Notes: generated by a model from the letters alone, not told the origin. A stretch of DNA of 7,037 nucleotides from Deltaproteobacteria bacterium (GCA_003249585.1 QKIM01000359.1:1-7037); one strand, 5' to 3'; numbered from the stretch's first letter, positions 1-6,308 are shown. Numbers and translations are program-made.

Positions 1-426
1 CAGGCGCTCCACTGTGGTGTCGTCGGGGTCGGGGATTTCGGACAGCGCCAGGGGATTCAGCCTGTGGCGGAAGAAGCGTCCGGCGAGGGAATCCCCGCTC
101 TGCCGGAAGGTGTCCAGTCGTGCGCTCCCCGTAACCAGGATCTGAAGCTGGTCGGGTTTGGTATCATAGATGCCCTTCAGGAGGTTCTTCCAGCCGGAGA
201 TCTTGTGCAGCTCAGCAAGGATGAGGAGGCGGGTCCCGGGGAGCCATGTCTGCTCCAGGACGATGGCACGATCCTGGAAGTTGTCGCAGTTGAGGTAGAG
301 GCTGTCGTGCGTGTCCCCGGCGACGGCGCGGGCCAGCCAGGTCTTTCCCACCTGCCTTGGACCGGTGAGGAAGACCATTTTCTTTTTCAGGTCGTGGCGA
401 ATCAGGGGGAGTTGAGGACGGTTCAT
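1..426 (-). CDS. AAA ATPase, DUF4143 type, N-terminal part (cut by window edge)
   Basis: This is the first 142 codons of an ATP-binding protein that runs off the left edge. The N-terminus has a Walker A loop, GPRQVGKT (residues 22-29), followed by the hydrophobic Walker B strand LLIL and then A-E-L-H-K (residues 67-75). A sensor-1-like ILVTGSARLD lies at 96-105 and SLAGRFFRHRLNPLALSE at 113-130. This order is typical of the large family of AAA_14/DUF4143 ATPases, whose DUF4143 half would lie beyond the window. The usual Walker B pair is Asp-Glu; here it is Ala71-Glu72, one base away from Asp (GCT for GAT, bases 214-216), which may impair ATP turnover. No Shine-Dalgarno sequence precedes the ATG; instead two tandem palindromic repeats end 3 bases before it. 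The cellular role of this family is poorly known. Family assignment is firm; activity is uncertain. Confidence 0.88.
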   Translation of the reverse strand, partial: MNRPQLPLIRHDLKKKMVFLTGPRQVGKTWLARAVAGDTHDSLYLNCDNFQDRAIVLEQTWLPGTRLLILAELHKISGWKNLLKGIYDTKPDQLQILVTGSARLDTFRQSGDSLAGRFFRHRLNPLALSEIPDPDDTTVERL

Positions 427-429
427 CGT

Positions 430-493
430 GACTTTTTTGCAGTGTATTGCAAAATAGTCAAGACTTTTTTGCAGTGTATTGCAAAATTGTCGG
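430..493. repeat. Two tandem 32-bp palindromic repeats upstream of the ATPase start
   Basis: Two head-to-tail copies (430-461 and 462-493) match at 29 of 32 positions. Each contains the identical 20-base core TTTTGCAGTGTATTGCAAAA (435-454 and 467-486), which is an inverted repeat with 7-bp arms (TTTTGCA/TGCAAAA) around a 6-base spacer. In the first copy the dyad extends outward to GACT/AGTC (430-433 and 456-459). The pair fills the whole gap between the stop of the small exported gene and the ATPase start. It sits 3 bases from the ATPase ATG, so it covers the likely promoter and 5' leader. The likely role is an operator for a dimeric repressor, possibly autoregulatory. A boundary repeat of a transferred module is the alternative. 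The repeat is seen directly; its function is inferred. Confidence 0.85.
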
Positions 494-496
494 GTT

Positions 497-760
497 CTAC
501 AGGCCGTCGAGGGAGGCGAGGAGCTCGGGAATGAAGTGGCCCCTGACGGGGATGAGGGAGTGGAGCTTCACGGGGACGAAGGAGTCCCACACCACCTCGG
601 TCATGGTGAGGGGCTTCGCGGCGAGGTTCTTCTTGCCCTGGATGTGGAAGATGAAGGGCTTCGCCGGCCGGGCAGAGTTTCGGTCGCCCATGTCGGCCCG
701 GGTGAGTCCCGGCGCGAGGCCAAGCAGCGAGAAGGTCGCAAGGGCGAAGAGTAGACGCAT
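497..760 (-). CDS. Small exported protein, 87 residues, function unknown
   Basis: I do not recognise this family. The N-terminus is a typical Sec signal peptide: MR, then a hydrophobic core to about residue 18, and a likely cleavage after T-R-A (residues 20-22). The mature part would be about 65 residues, with no cysteine and with clustered aromatic and hydrophobic residues towards the C-terminus (for example VVWDSFVPVKLHSLIPVRGHF, residues 56 to 76). The start is well supported: GGAGG lies six bases upstream of the ATG, and a TTGCAC-17-TACAAT promoter lies just before it. The gene follows the toroid lipoprotein gene on the same strand after 88 bp but appears separately transcribed. Its stop codon is three bases from the edge of the tandem repeats in front of the ATPase, so truncation of a longer ancestor by arrival of the repeat/ATPase module is possible. 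Periplasmic location is inferred. Confidence 0.72.
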   Translation of the reverse strand: MRLLFALATFSLLGLAPGLTRADMGDRNSARPAKPFIFHIQGKKNLAAKPLTMTEVVWDSFVPVKLHSLIPVRGHFIPELLASLDGL

Positions 761-782
761 GAGACACCTCCATTCTCCTTAC

Positions 783-811
783 ATTGTAGTTGATGGCGCA
801 GCTCTGTGCAA
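783..811 (-). promoter_or_regulatory. Sigma-70 type promoter of the 87-residue exported protein gene
   Basis: On the minus strand TTGCAC (806-811) and TACAAT (783-788) are separated by exactly 17 bases. Transcription would start near 776, leaving a leader of about 16 bases that contains the strong GGAGG ribosome binding site. Both hexamers are close to consensus. This suggests the small gene is expressed independently of the Memo/toroid pair upstream. Confidence 0.6.
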
Positions 812-848
812 ACCCCGATTCCCCTTGGGTGACGGCCAGCGGCCCGGT

Positions 849-2165
849 TCACTCCTCGGCGAAGGTCTCGATCCCAAGGATCAGCGCGGCTTTGAGCAGG
901 GTGTTGGACGTGTGGTGGGTCACATCGGCGCGGAGCAGATCGCCGGTGGGCGTGAAGGGCCAGGCGCCCTCTACCATAGAAGGCTCCGCCGCGTCCCTGG
1001 TTCGCCCGTTCCGCAACTGGAGCCCCTGAAGGAAGTAGAGCCCATACAGGATGCTGTTGCGGTAAACAGCTTCGCGTTCTGAGTCGCCGATACGGAGGAT
1101 GAGCTCCATGGCGTCGGCCACACCCTCCAGGCGCAGCGCTGTTCGCCAGGTGGCCTGTCCGTTGGCTTCGGGACAGATGTAGCAGCCCATCTTTTCCAGG
1201 TCGTAGGTGTTCTCGGGCAGGTACTGTGAGGCCACGATGGGATCCGTGAGGCGGAAGAGGTATTCGGGGATCCACTCCAGCGGTCGCTCTCCATGCAGGT
1301 AGACCAGCGGCTCGGCGACCCAGAGGCTCATGAGATATCCCTCGTCGGAGACCTCATAGGTGAGTTCTGGGTGTTCGTAGAGGAAATGGGCACCCAGCTC
1401 CAGGGCGTCGAGGTAACGGTCGTCGCCCGTGTATTTGTGGAGCAGCGTGAGCGCCGAAAGGGTCTGTCCCCACTGCAGGGAACTCCCCAGGGTGAAGCGC
1501 CCCTCATCGGTGATATGGGCCAGCAGGTAGGTCCCGGCGGCTTCGATGAGATCGTCCCGGGAGGTGTCGCCCAGGGCTGCCGAATGGGTGGTGAGAGAAA
1601 GCAGCGAAAGCGCCGTCGCCCCGATGTCTATGAGCTTCATGGAGCCGTCGGTCTGGGGCTCGAACATCGGCACGATACGTCGCAGCGACCACTCGGTGGA
1701 GACCCCGAACTCGGGGCGTCCTGTCAGGTGCAGGAGCAGCGCCTGGGTGTACGTGGCCCCGCATTGCCTGTGAATCTGGTCTTCATCCGCCCAGGTGCCG
1801 TCCACGTAGTCGTAGAGGTAACCGAAGCCGCCATCGGGGCGCTGGGTCCTCAGGAGGTAGTAGCCTCCGAGAACAGCGGCGTAGAGGACACCCTCCTCTC
1901 CGGTGTCCGCCCCGCAGTTTTGGAGAGGCGGTGTCAGGGCGTCGGCCGCGGCCATGATGGAGTCGTAGGCCTCAGGCCAGGGGCAGGAGGGCTCGCGGGT
2001 GCTGTCGTACACCAGGTAATCGGGTTCGGGGAGCACGAAGTCCCTGAGTGGCTCGGCATGATCACAGGCGGCGAGGGGCACCGCCGCGAGCAGGGCGAGG
2101 GTGACGAGAACGGCGGGCAGCCGTATACGAGAACGAGGTGATACTGCTGCAGATTTCATCGCCAT
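849..2165 (-). CDS. Lipoprotein with predicted alpha/alpha toroid fold, partner of the Memo-like lipoprotein
   Basis: This 438-residue protein begins with a basic stretch, a hydrophobic helix and the lipobox LAAC (Cys34), so it should be membrane-anchored. The rest is a series of helical pairs broken by Gly/Asp-rich turns. Examples are YLLRTQRPDGGFGYLYD (103-119), HRQCGATYTQALL (132-144), SLQWGQTLSALTLLHKYTGDDRYLDA (from 229), WRTALRLEGVADA (340-352) and a C-terminal ADVTHHTSNTLLKAALIL (413-430). Repeats of this kind are typical of alpha/alpha-toroid proteins such as glycan lyases, epimerases, six-hairpin glycosidases and terpene cyclases. I cannot assign a substrate. Cysteines at 61, 84, 135 and a CYIC pair (328/331) could form disulfides or bind metal. 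The gene overlaps the Memo gene: the ATG at 2165 has GGGGG six bases upstream, and a second ATG at 2159 forms an ATGA overlap with the Memo stop. Either start gives a functional signal. Lipoprotein and fold class are well supported; function is unknown. Confidence 0.85.
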   Translation of the reverse strand: MAMKSAAVSPRSRIRLPAVLVTLALLAAVPLAACDHAEPLRDFVLPEPDYLVYDSTREPSCPWPEAYDSIMAAADALTPPLQNCGADTGEEGVLYAAVLGGYYLLRTQRPDGGFGYLYDYVDGTWADEDQIHRQCGATYTQALLLHLTGRPEFGVSTEWSLRRIVPMFEPQTDGSMKLIDIGATALSLLSLTTHSAALGDTSRDDLIEAAGTYLLAHITDEGRFTLGSSLQWGQTLSALTLLHKYTGDDRYLDALELGAHFLYEHPELTYEVSDEGYLMSLWVAEPLVYLHGERPLEWIPEYLFRLTDPIVASQYLPENTYDLEKMGCYICPEANGQATWRTALRLEGVADAMELILRIGDSEREAVYRNSILYGLYFLQGLQLRNGRTRDAAEPSMVEGAWPFTPTGDLLRADVTHHTSNTLLKAALILGIETFAEE

Positions 2166-3193
2166 GTGATGCCCCCGAGATATCCCGTCACGCTGTCGCC
2201 GTTGCCGTTACCTTCATAGCTGTCAGACTCGGCGACGATCTCCATGGAGGAGTGGCCCAGCTCACGCAGCGCCGCCATGGCGATGGCCGTGGGGATCTCC
2301 CCGCAGGTGGAGATGCCGTCCTCCATGACATAGGTATAGAGCCCCTCCACGTCCAGGTCGGCGATGAGCGCGGCCAACACAGCGTCCTGCTCCCGAGCGG
2401 TGTCGAGAGGCTGGTAGTGTACGAGGTCTGTAGTGTTGAGCAGGAGCACCTCTTCTCCGCTGTTCTCCAGTTCTGTGATGAAACCAGCCAGGAGTTGGCC
2501 AGTCCGGTTGATCCGTTCGAGGGTGAAGTCAGTGAAATCGTTGGCGCTGTTGTCGTTGAAGGAGAGAACTACCACTTCGGCGTCCGGGTTCAGGTAGGGG
2601 AGCCACAGGACCTGCATCTCCGCCGGGTGCCCATCGAAGGGCTCGGTGTCTTCCACGAAGTCGGGGATCCACTCCTGCAGACGCGCCGCCAGGTCTGTGC
2701 GAGAGGTGACCCTGTAGCCGGGTATGAGCCAGGGCCCGAGACCCCAGACAGCCAGGGGCTCCCCCTTGAAGTAGTGATCCGGCGCCATGACGATGACCAC
2801 ATCGGGCACTGTGATGGCGGCGAAGACTTGCGCCTGGACCGCTCCGGAGTAGTAGAGGTTGGCATGGGGAGTGATAACGCCTCGGGCCGGCCGACGATCT
2901 GTGATGCCTTGATCGCTGAGGCGTCCGACGATGCTGCGGTAGAGCGTGGCCGGATCCAGGGGATAGTAGTCGTCGGCGTACCTCCACATGCGGGCTCCAG
3001 GGTCGTCGATTCCAGGCTGAGGCCCTGAGAAATCAGGAGTGACGATGTCGGAGTGCTCGCGATCTTCCTCCCAAAGCACCGAGCATGCCGTTACAGCGAA
3101 GAACAGCGCGGTCAGCGCGGGGAGAATGGAGAGGGAGAGGCGAAATCCATGCCGAGCAGGGCGGGACAGAGGACAACGATCGGGGGAGACCAT
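2156..3193 (-). CDS. Memo-family lipoprotein (AmmeMemoRadiSam system protein B-like)
   Basis: The protein has 345 residues. Residues 1-37 form a signal peptide ending in the lipobox VTAC (Cys37), which is not usual for the family. From about residue 60 it matches the Memo fold: ITPHANLYYSG (107-117), VIVMAPDH (133-140), DGHPAEMQVLWLPYL (187-201), TTDLVHY (254-260), STCGEIPTAI (295-304) and a terminal SVTGYLGG. The residues that correspond to the human MEMO1 metal site (His49, His81, Asp189, His192, Cys244) appear all present, as His110, His140, Asp256, His259 and Cys297. MEMO1 has been linked to metal binding and redox chemistry and is related to extradiol dioxygenases; the bacterial role is unknown. 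No AMMECR1 or radical SAM partner is visible nearby. AGGAG lies five bases before the ATG. It is translationally coupled to the toroid lipoprotein gene. Family assignment is confident; the enzymatic role is not known. Confidence 0.93.
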   Translation of the reverse strand: MVSPDRCPLSRPARHGFRLSLSILPALTALFFAVTACSVLWEEDREHSDIVTPDFSGPQPGIDDPGARMWRYADDYYPLDPATLYRSIVGRLSDQGITDRRPARGVITPHANLYYSGAVQAQVFAAITVPDVVIVMAPDHYFKGEPLAVWGLGPWLIPGYRVTSRTDLAARLQEWIPDFVEDTEPFDGHPAEMQVLWLPYLNPDAEVVVLSFNDNSANDFTDFTLERINRTGQLLAGFITELENSGEEVLLLNTTDLVHYQPLDTAREQDAVLAALIADLDVEGLYTYVMEDGISTCGEIPTAIAMAALRELGHSSMEIVAESDSYEGNGNGDSVTGYLGGITWR

Positions 3194-3210
3194 GGCTGCT
3201 CCTTTTTAGT

Positions 3211-3260
3211 CACCATGGTGTACGCAAAAATTATTGTCAAGAGGGGTGCACCGGTCGACC
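3211..3260 (-). promoter_or_regulatory. Candidate promoter and operator palindromes of the Memo/toroid pair
   Basis: On the minus strand TCGACC (3253-3258) and AATAAT (3230-3235) are 17 bases apart, a plausible but imperfect sigma-70 promoter with a start near 3223. Three perfect palindromes lie on it: GGTGCACC (3245-3252) and GGTCGACC (3253-3260), side by side across the -35 box and spacer, and CACCATGGTG (3211-3220) just after the predicted start. They may be operator sites. The TTGACA at 3235-3240 has no good -10 at proper distance, so I did not use it as the -35. Function is inferred. Confidence 0.35.
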
Positions 3261-3364
3261 CCGCATGACAGCCAAGGCAGCGGAGATCGACTGTGGTTTC
3301 AGTAAGATCCCGGGCGTCTGTCATCGCCAGGTGGACCCTATGAGCTGCCTCGGGCTGAAGGGCG

Positions 3365-4942
3365 CTAGAGCTTCTTCCTGGCCACTTCGATGACGGCGTG
3401 GATGTCGGCTATGGCCTGGAGCACATAGGCCCTGTCGTTGGGCTTCTTGACGGGGATGGTCTTGAAGCGGCTGTGGAGCGCGTTCACCAGCTTCATGGCG
3501 TCCTTGATGGAGACTCCCCCCGGTCCCACCCTGAGGTGGCCGATCCCCGAGCCGATCCCCCACGCGGAGTAGGTCTTGGCGGGGTCGGTCCCCAGGTGGA
3601 CGGTGAGGTGATAGAGCGAGTCGCGCTTGATGGTCTTGATGGCCTTGAGCACCCGGCTGAGCCCGGAATTGTCACCCAGTTGCAAAAGCGCGAGGGAGGC
3701 GTAGAGGGCGACCCGCTCCATGCTCTTGTTCTTCCTGGAAACACTGATCGCCTTTTGCAGGGCCTTCCTGAGGAGGGGCTTTATTTTTTTTATGGCCCTC
3801 GGGGGCGCGAAGGCGGTCTCCTGGAACACCGCGAGGAAGGCGTTCTCCTGCTGGATGTGTCCAGAAATGTCATAGGTCATGAGCCAATGTTTGATTATGG
3901 AGAGCGCCTTGCCGTCGCCCAGCCCCACCAGGGCGATGGCGGACGGGACGGCGTCGTGGTGGGCCGTGTGGGCTTTGTAGGAGACCTGCCTGACGCGGCG
4001 CCCCCGTTTGACGAGCTTCACGAAGTTCCGCTCCGCGGACTTGAGGTTGGCCCGGGCGATCTTCTTGAGTTTTTTGGACCCCATATGCGAGAGCGCTCGG
4101 ATCGCCTCGAGGCTGCCGAGGGTAGCCCTCCCCTTGATGTGACCGGCGATGAGCTGGCGGGCCGTCGGGTTCTTGGTCTGGATTCTTCCCAGGTAGCGCA
4201 TGCAGCCCAGCGCGGCGCCGCCATGGGTGGCGCCCGGCTTCAGCACGTGGTTGATGCAGAACTGCTCCACCTTGTTCTTGAGCGCCGGGCTCAGGTGCCA
4301 CCGGTCGAGCACGCTCAGGATGAACTGGGTGTGGCGCGTGACCGGTCTGCCCCGTTCGCTGGAGGCGAGCAGGGAGCCGATGATGGTGGGGGCGTACTGT
4401 TTGGCCCCCAGGTACCACAGCGCCCACCACGGGGTCGGCTCGGCGGTGGCGTAACCCACGCCGACCTGTTTGGGGGTCGTGATGGCGGCCGCGATGAGCT
4501 GCGCGGCGTTGGGGTGTTTGTAGAGGTAGAGGGCCAGAGGCGCCCGGACCTGTGACTGGCGGCGGGAATCGACCCAGAAGATGGGGAACCAGGTGCGCCC
4601 GCCCCTGAGCCGCGTGGTGGCGAGAGAATCGACGTAATACTGGAGCTCCTGGGGATCTTTCTGCCCCCCGACGACGGCCCAGGAGAAGCGGGAGGTGAAG
4701 TAGTTCCCTTTGAGCCGCAGCATCTTCCGGTGCAACTGCATGTTGGTGGGGCCGTTGTCCGTGCATCTGGAGGGGAGGTACCTCGCGGGTCCCATCTTGC
4801 GCCAGCGTTTCACGACTGGGCTCCTGCAATAGTCCTCGCTCCCCGTCTTCGTGGGATCGAGGGGGCGCGCGGCTGAGGCGGTGCGAGGCAGAAAGGTCAG
4901 GGCAATGAACAGTGTCGCTGCGGACACCAGCAGATGTTTCAT
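3365..4942 (-). CDS. Exported basic helical-repeat-like protein, 525 residues, function unknown
   Basis: I do not recognise the family. The start is secure: GAAGGAGGA precedes the ATG by about six bases. Residues 1-24 form a Sec signal peptide with a cleavage site TASA-ARP, and there is no lipobox, so the mature protein should be periplasmic or secreted. It is rich in Lys and Arg, with runs such as GSKKLKKIARANLKSAERNF (288-307) and PRAIKKIKPLLRKALQKAIS (381-400). Much of it reads as successive amphipathic helices with short Gly/Asp turns (GSLEAIRALSHMG, AIALVGLGDGKALSIIKHWL, YASLALLQLGDNSGL), resembling HEAT-like repeats. Four cysteines (39, 60, 229, 247) could form two disulfides. An aromatic patch EPTPWWALWYLGAKQY (168-183) stands out. 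It lies 171 bp upstream of the Memo gene and is divergent from the double DUF302 gene. No clear terminator follows it. HEAT-like architecture is inference. Confidence 0.8.
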   Translation of the reverse strand: MKHLLVSAATLFIALTFLPRTASAARPLDPTKTGSEDYCRSPVVKRWRKMGPARYLPSRCTDNGPTNMQLHRKMLRLKGNYFTSRFSWAVVGGQKDPQELQYYVDSLATTRLRGGRTWFPIFWVDSRRQSQVRAPLALYLYKHPNAAQLIAAAITTPKQVGVGYATAEPTPWWALWYLGAKQYAPTIIGSLLASSERGRPVTRHTQFILSVLDRWHLSPALKNKVEQFCINHVLKPGATHGGAALGCMRYLGRIQTKNPTARQLIAGHIKGRATLGSLEAIRALSHMGSKKLKKIARANLKSAERNFVKLVKRGRRVRQVSYKAHTAHHDAVPSAIALVGLGDGKALSIIKHWLMTYDISGHIQQENAFLAVFQETAFAPPRAIKKIKPLLRKALQKAISVSRKNKSMERVALYASLALLQLGDNSGLSRVLKAIKTIKRDSLYHLTVHLGTDPAKTYSAWGIGSGIGHLRVGPGGVSIKDAMKLVNALHSRFKTIPVKKPNDRAYVLQAIADIHAVIEVARKKL

Positions 4943-5039
4943 GTTGAATCCTCCTTCGGGGTTTTTCGTTCTCGTCCTTTGACTCCCTTTGATATGCTAT
5001 TTTGCAAAGAGGCACCATATATTTCCTGTATCGGGACGA

Positions 5040-5081
5040 TGTGCAGCACAATGTGTCAATACTGTTGCGCTGTGCAGCACA
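5040..5081. promoter_or_regulatory. Paired 11-bp palindromes, candidate activator (UAS) sites
   Basis: The perfect palindrome TGTGCAGCACA occurs at 5040-5050 and again at 5071-5081. The spacing is 31 bp, close to three turns of DNA, so both sites face the same side of the helix. They lie about 100 and 133 bases upstream of the start predicted from the sigma-54 promoter at 5152-5167, which is the usual range for enhancer sites of sigma-54 activators. An A7 run at 5101-5107 between sites and promoter could aid DNA bending. They may also serve the divergent gene at 4942. The repeats are seen directly; the activator role is inferred. Confidence 0.6.
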
Positions 5082-5151
5082 TGTTGCACGTGGTATAACG
5101 AAAAAAAGACGGTCGAACCGGAAAAATCTTGTGAAATCAGCAGGACATTTT

Positions 5152-5167
5152 TGGCACGTTCCTCGCT
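5152..5167 (+). promoter_or_regulatory. Sigma-54 promoter of the double DUF302 gene
   Basis: TGGCACGTTCCTCGCT matches the sigma-54 consensus TGGCACG-N4-TTGCW at every fixed position but one (C instead of the second T before GC). The GG and GC elements have the required spacing. Transcription would start near 5178, giving a leader of about 48 bases before the ATG at 5226. The leader contains AGGGAG at 5211-5216, nine bases before that ATG. Confidence 0.75.
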
Positions 5168-5225
5168 ATGGAATCTACCGGCCCTGGTGGTGCTTTCACA
5201 GGCTGGGGCCAGGGAGAATACAGAC

Positions 5226-6215
5226 ATGAAAACGCATCCCATCACCATCATCGCCACCATCGAGGGCAGCACCATCGATGCGGTGGCCGGGAAAATCGCC
5301 GAACACTTCATCGCCACCGGTAAAAACGCGGATGGAGAGGGAACCGGCTGGATCGTCGCCGGCCACACCGCAGGGCACGAGCCGCTGGGCAGCACCCTCA
5401 AGGTCCCCGGTGGACAGCGGATCATCGAGGTGTGCAAACCCACCTACGCACAGCGGGCACTCTCCTTCGGGCTTCGCAGAGCGCTTGGGTTGCCCTGCAA
5501 GATAGGCGTGATCGAGGATGCCGGTGGGATCCAGGTGCTCCTCCTCGATCCCGGGGCTGTATCGGAGCTCTTCTTCGGTGACATCCCGACGGAGGATGCG
5601 CCCGAGATGGCGGACCTCTCCACCCGGTTGCGCAGCGAGCTGGTGGCGATTGTGGAGGGCGCCCTCGAGGGGCTGGACGGGTACACCGCCTCGGACACTC
5701 CCGTCGGCCCCGTCTGGGAGAGCGACGACCTCGCGGCCTTCCGGGAGGGGGGCTACGCGGTGGAGCTCTCCATCGCCGTCCCAGCCGACCGTGAGGGCGA
5801 TGCCGGGTCGTTCCGTGCGCAGGTGGTGGAGGCCCTCCTCTCCACCGCCACCCATGAGGGACTGGCCGAGGTCGGTTCCAGGGTGCCCGGGCTGAGCGTC
5901 GGCGACTGGCGCGCCGCCCGCTCCACCCCCATCAACCTGCCTGGCGGTATCACCATGGTGGAGCTGTGCTCCCCCACCTATGCCACTGCCGCGCTCGATA
6001 CCGGCGTCTGGCATATCCCCGCGCTCCCCTGCAAGGTCGCCGTCTTCGTCGAGGGGGGGCAGGTGAAGCTCTCGGTACTGGACACAGACTTCATGTTCCC
6101 CACCTTCTTCGGGGATATCCCCGAAGAGATGGGACCCCAGCTTCAGGGCATGGCCACGGCCGTCCGCACCGACATCACGGCCATCGTCCAGTCCGCCCTC
6201 TCCACCCTGCAATAG
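5226..6215 (+). CDS. Tandem double DUF302-like domain protein, 329 residues
   Basis: The protein consists of two related halves. Each contains a V/L-C-x-PTYA motif (Cys70 and Cys248), an LPCK motif (Cys91 and Cys269) and an FFGDIP motif (116-121 and 294-299), all offset by exactly 178 residues, then a C-terminal amphipathic helix of the form LR-x-ELVAIVEGAL. The Cys, hydrophobic-strand and PTY/LPC patterns resemble DUF302 proteins, which usually have one domain of about 130-150 residues and an unknown biochemical role. There is no signal peptide, so it is probably cytoplasmic. An open frame extends upstream to 4989, but it crosses the palindromes and the sigma-54 promoter. I chose the ATG at 5226 because of AGGGAG nine bases before it and because similarity begins there. 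It is likely controlled by sigma-54 and an enhancer-binding activator, hence induced under a specific condition. Two conserved cysteines per domain suggest thiol or metal chemistry, which is inference. Confidence 0.82.
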   Translation: MKTHPITIIATIEGSTIDAVAGKIAEHFIATGKNADGEGTGWIVAGHTAGHEPLGSTLKVPGGQRIIEVCKPTYAQRALSFGLRRALGLPCKIGVIEDAGGIQVLLLDPGAVSELFFGDIPTEDAPEMADLSTRLRSELVAIVEGALEGLDGYTASDTPVGPVWESDDLAAFREGGYAVELSIAVPADREGDAGSFRAQVVEALLSTATHEGLAEVGSRVPGLSVGDWRAARSTPINLPGGITMVELCSPTYATAALDTGVWHIPALPCKVAVFVEGGQVKLSVLDTDFMFPTFFGDIPEEMGPQLQGMATAVRTDITAIVQSALSTLQ

Positions 6216-6308
6216 GTGGTGCGCCCTTTCGCCAGCATCCTCCCCCTGCCGTCGTAATGGACGCCGGGGTTTGACGGTGAAGGCGCTTTTTCGGAGGGGA
6301 GGGGGCTG

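Noticed and set aside
1293..2141. Long plus-strand open frame opposite the toroid lipoprotein
   Set aside because: It is antisense to a protein with clear signal and repeat structure, has low-complexity Gly/Val/Arg content and no good start signal; a GC-rich shadow.
2138..3028. Long plus-strand open frame opposite the Memo gene
   Set aside because: The Memo frame carries all conserved motifs; this frame shows none and has no start signal.
3398..4555. Long plus-strand open frame opposite the exported helical protein
   Set aside because: No recognisable motifs, biased composition and no ribosome binding site; the minus-strand gene has a signal peptide and a strong ribosome binding site.
5001..5008. 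TTTGCAAA palindrome within TATTTTGCAAAG, similar to part of the ATPase repeats
   Set aside because: Only one short site matches and the 20-base core is absent; chance similarity in AT-rich DNA is likely.
5054..5059. TTGACA on the minus strand as a -35 box for the exported helical protein gene
   Set aside because: No acceptable -10 lies 16-18 bases downstream (TCCCGA at 17), so I assign no promoter to that gene.
5040..5081. Paired palindromes as the start of a CRISPR or other repeat array
   Set aside because: Only two copies of 11 bp exist with no longer conserved repeat; spacing and position fit activator sites better.
4989..5225. Upstream extension of the double DUF302 frame (79 extra codons)
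   Set aside because: It crosses the paired palindromes and the sigma-54 promoter, its composition is unlike the rest of the protein, and a good ribosome binding site supports the ATG at 5226.
5196..6212. Minus-strand open frame opposite the double DUF302 gene
   Set aside because: Gly/Asp/His-rich shadow with no domain; the plus frame has an internally duplicated, motif-bearing protein.
6216..6308. Possible terminator between the convergent genes
   Set aside because: Only weak inverted repeats (CGTC/GACG, CCGTC/GACGG) with no run of T after a stable stem.
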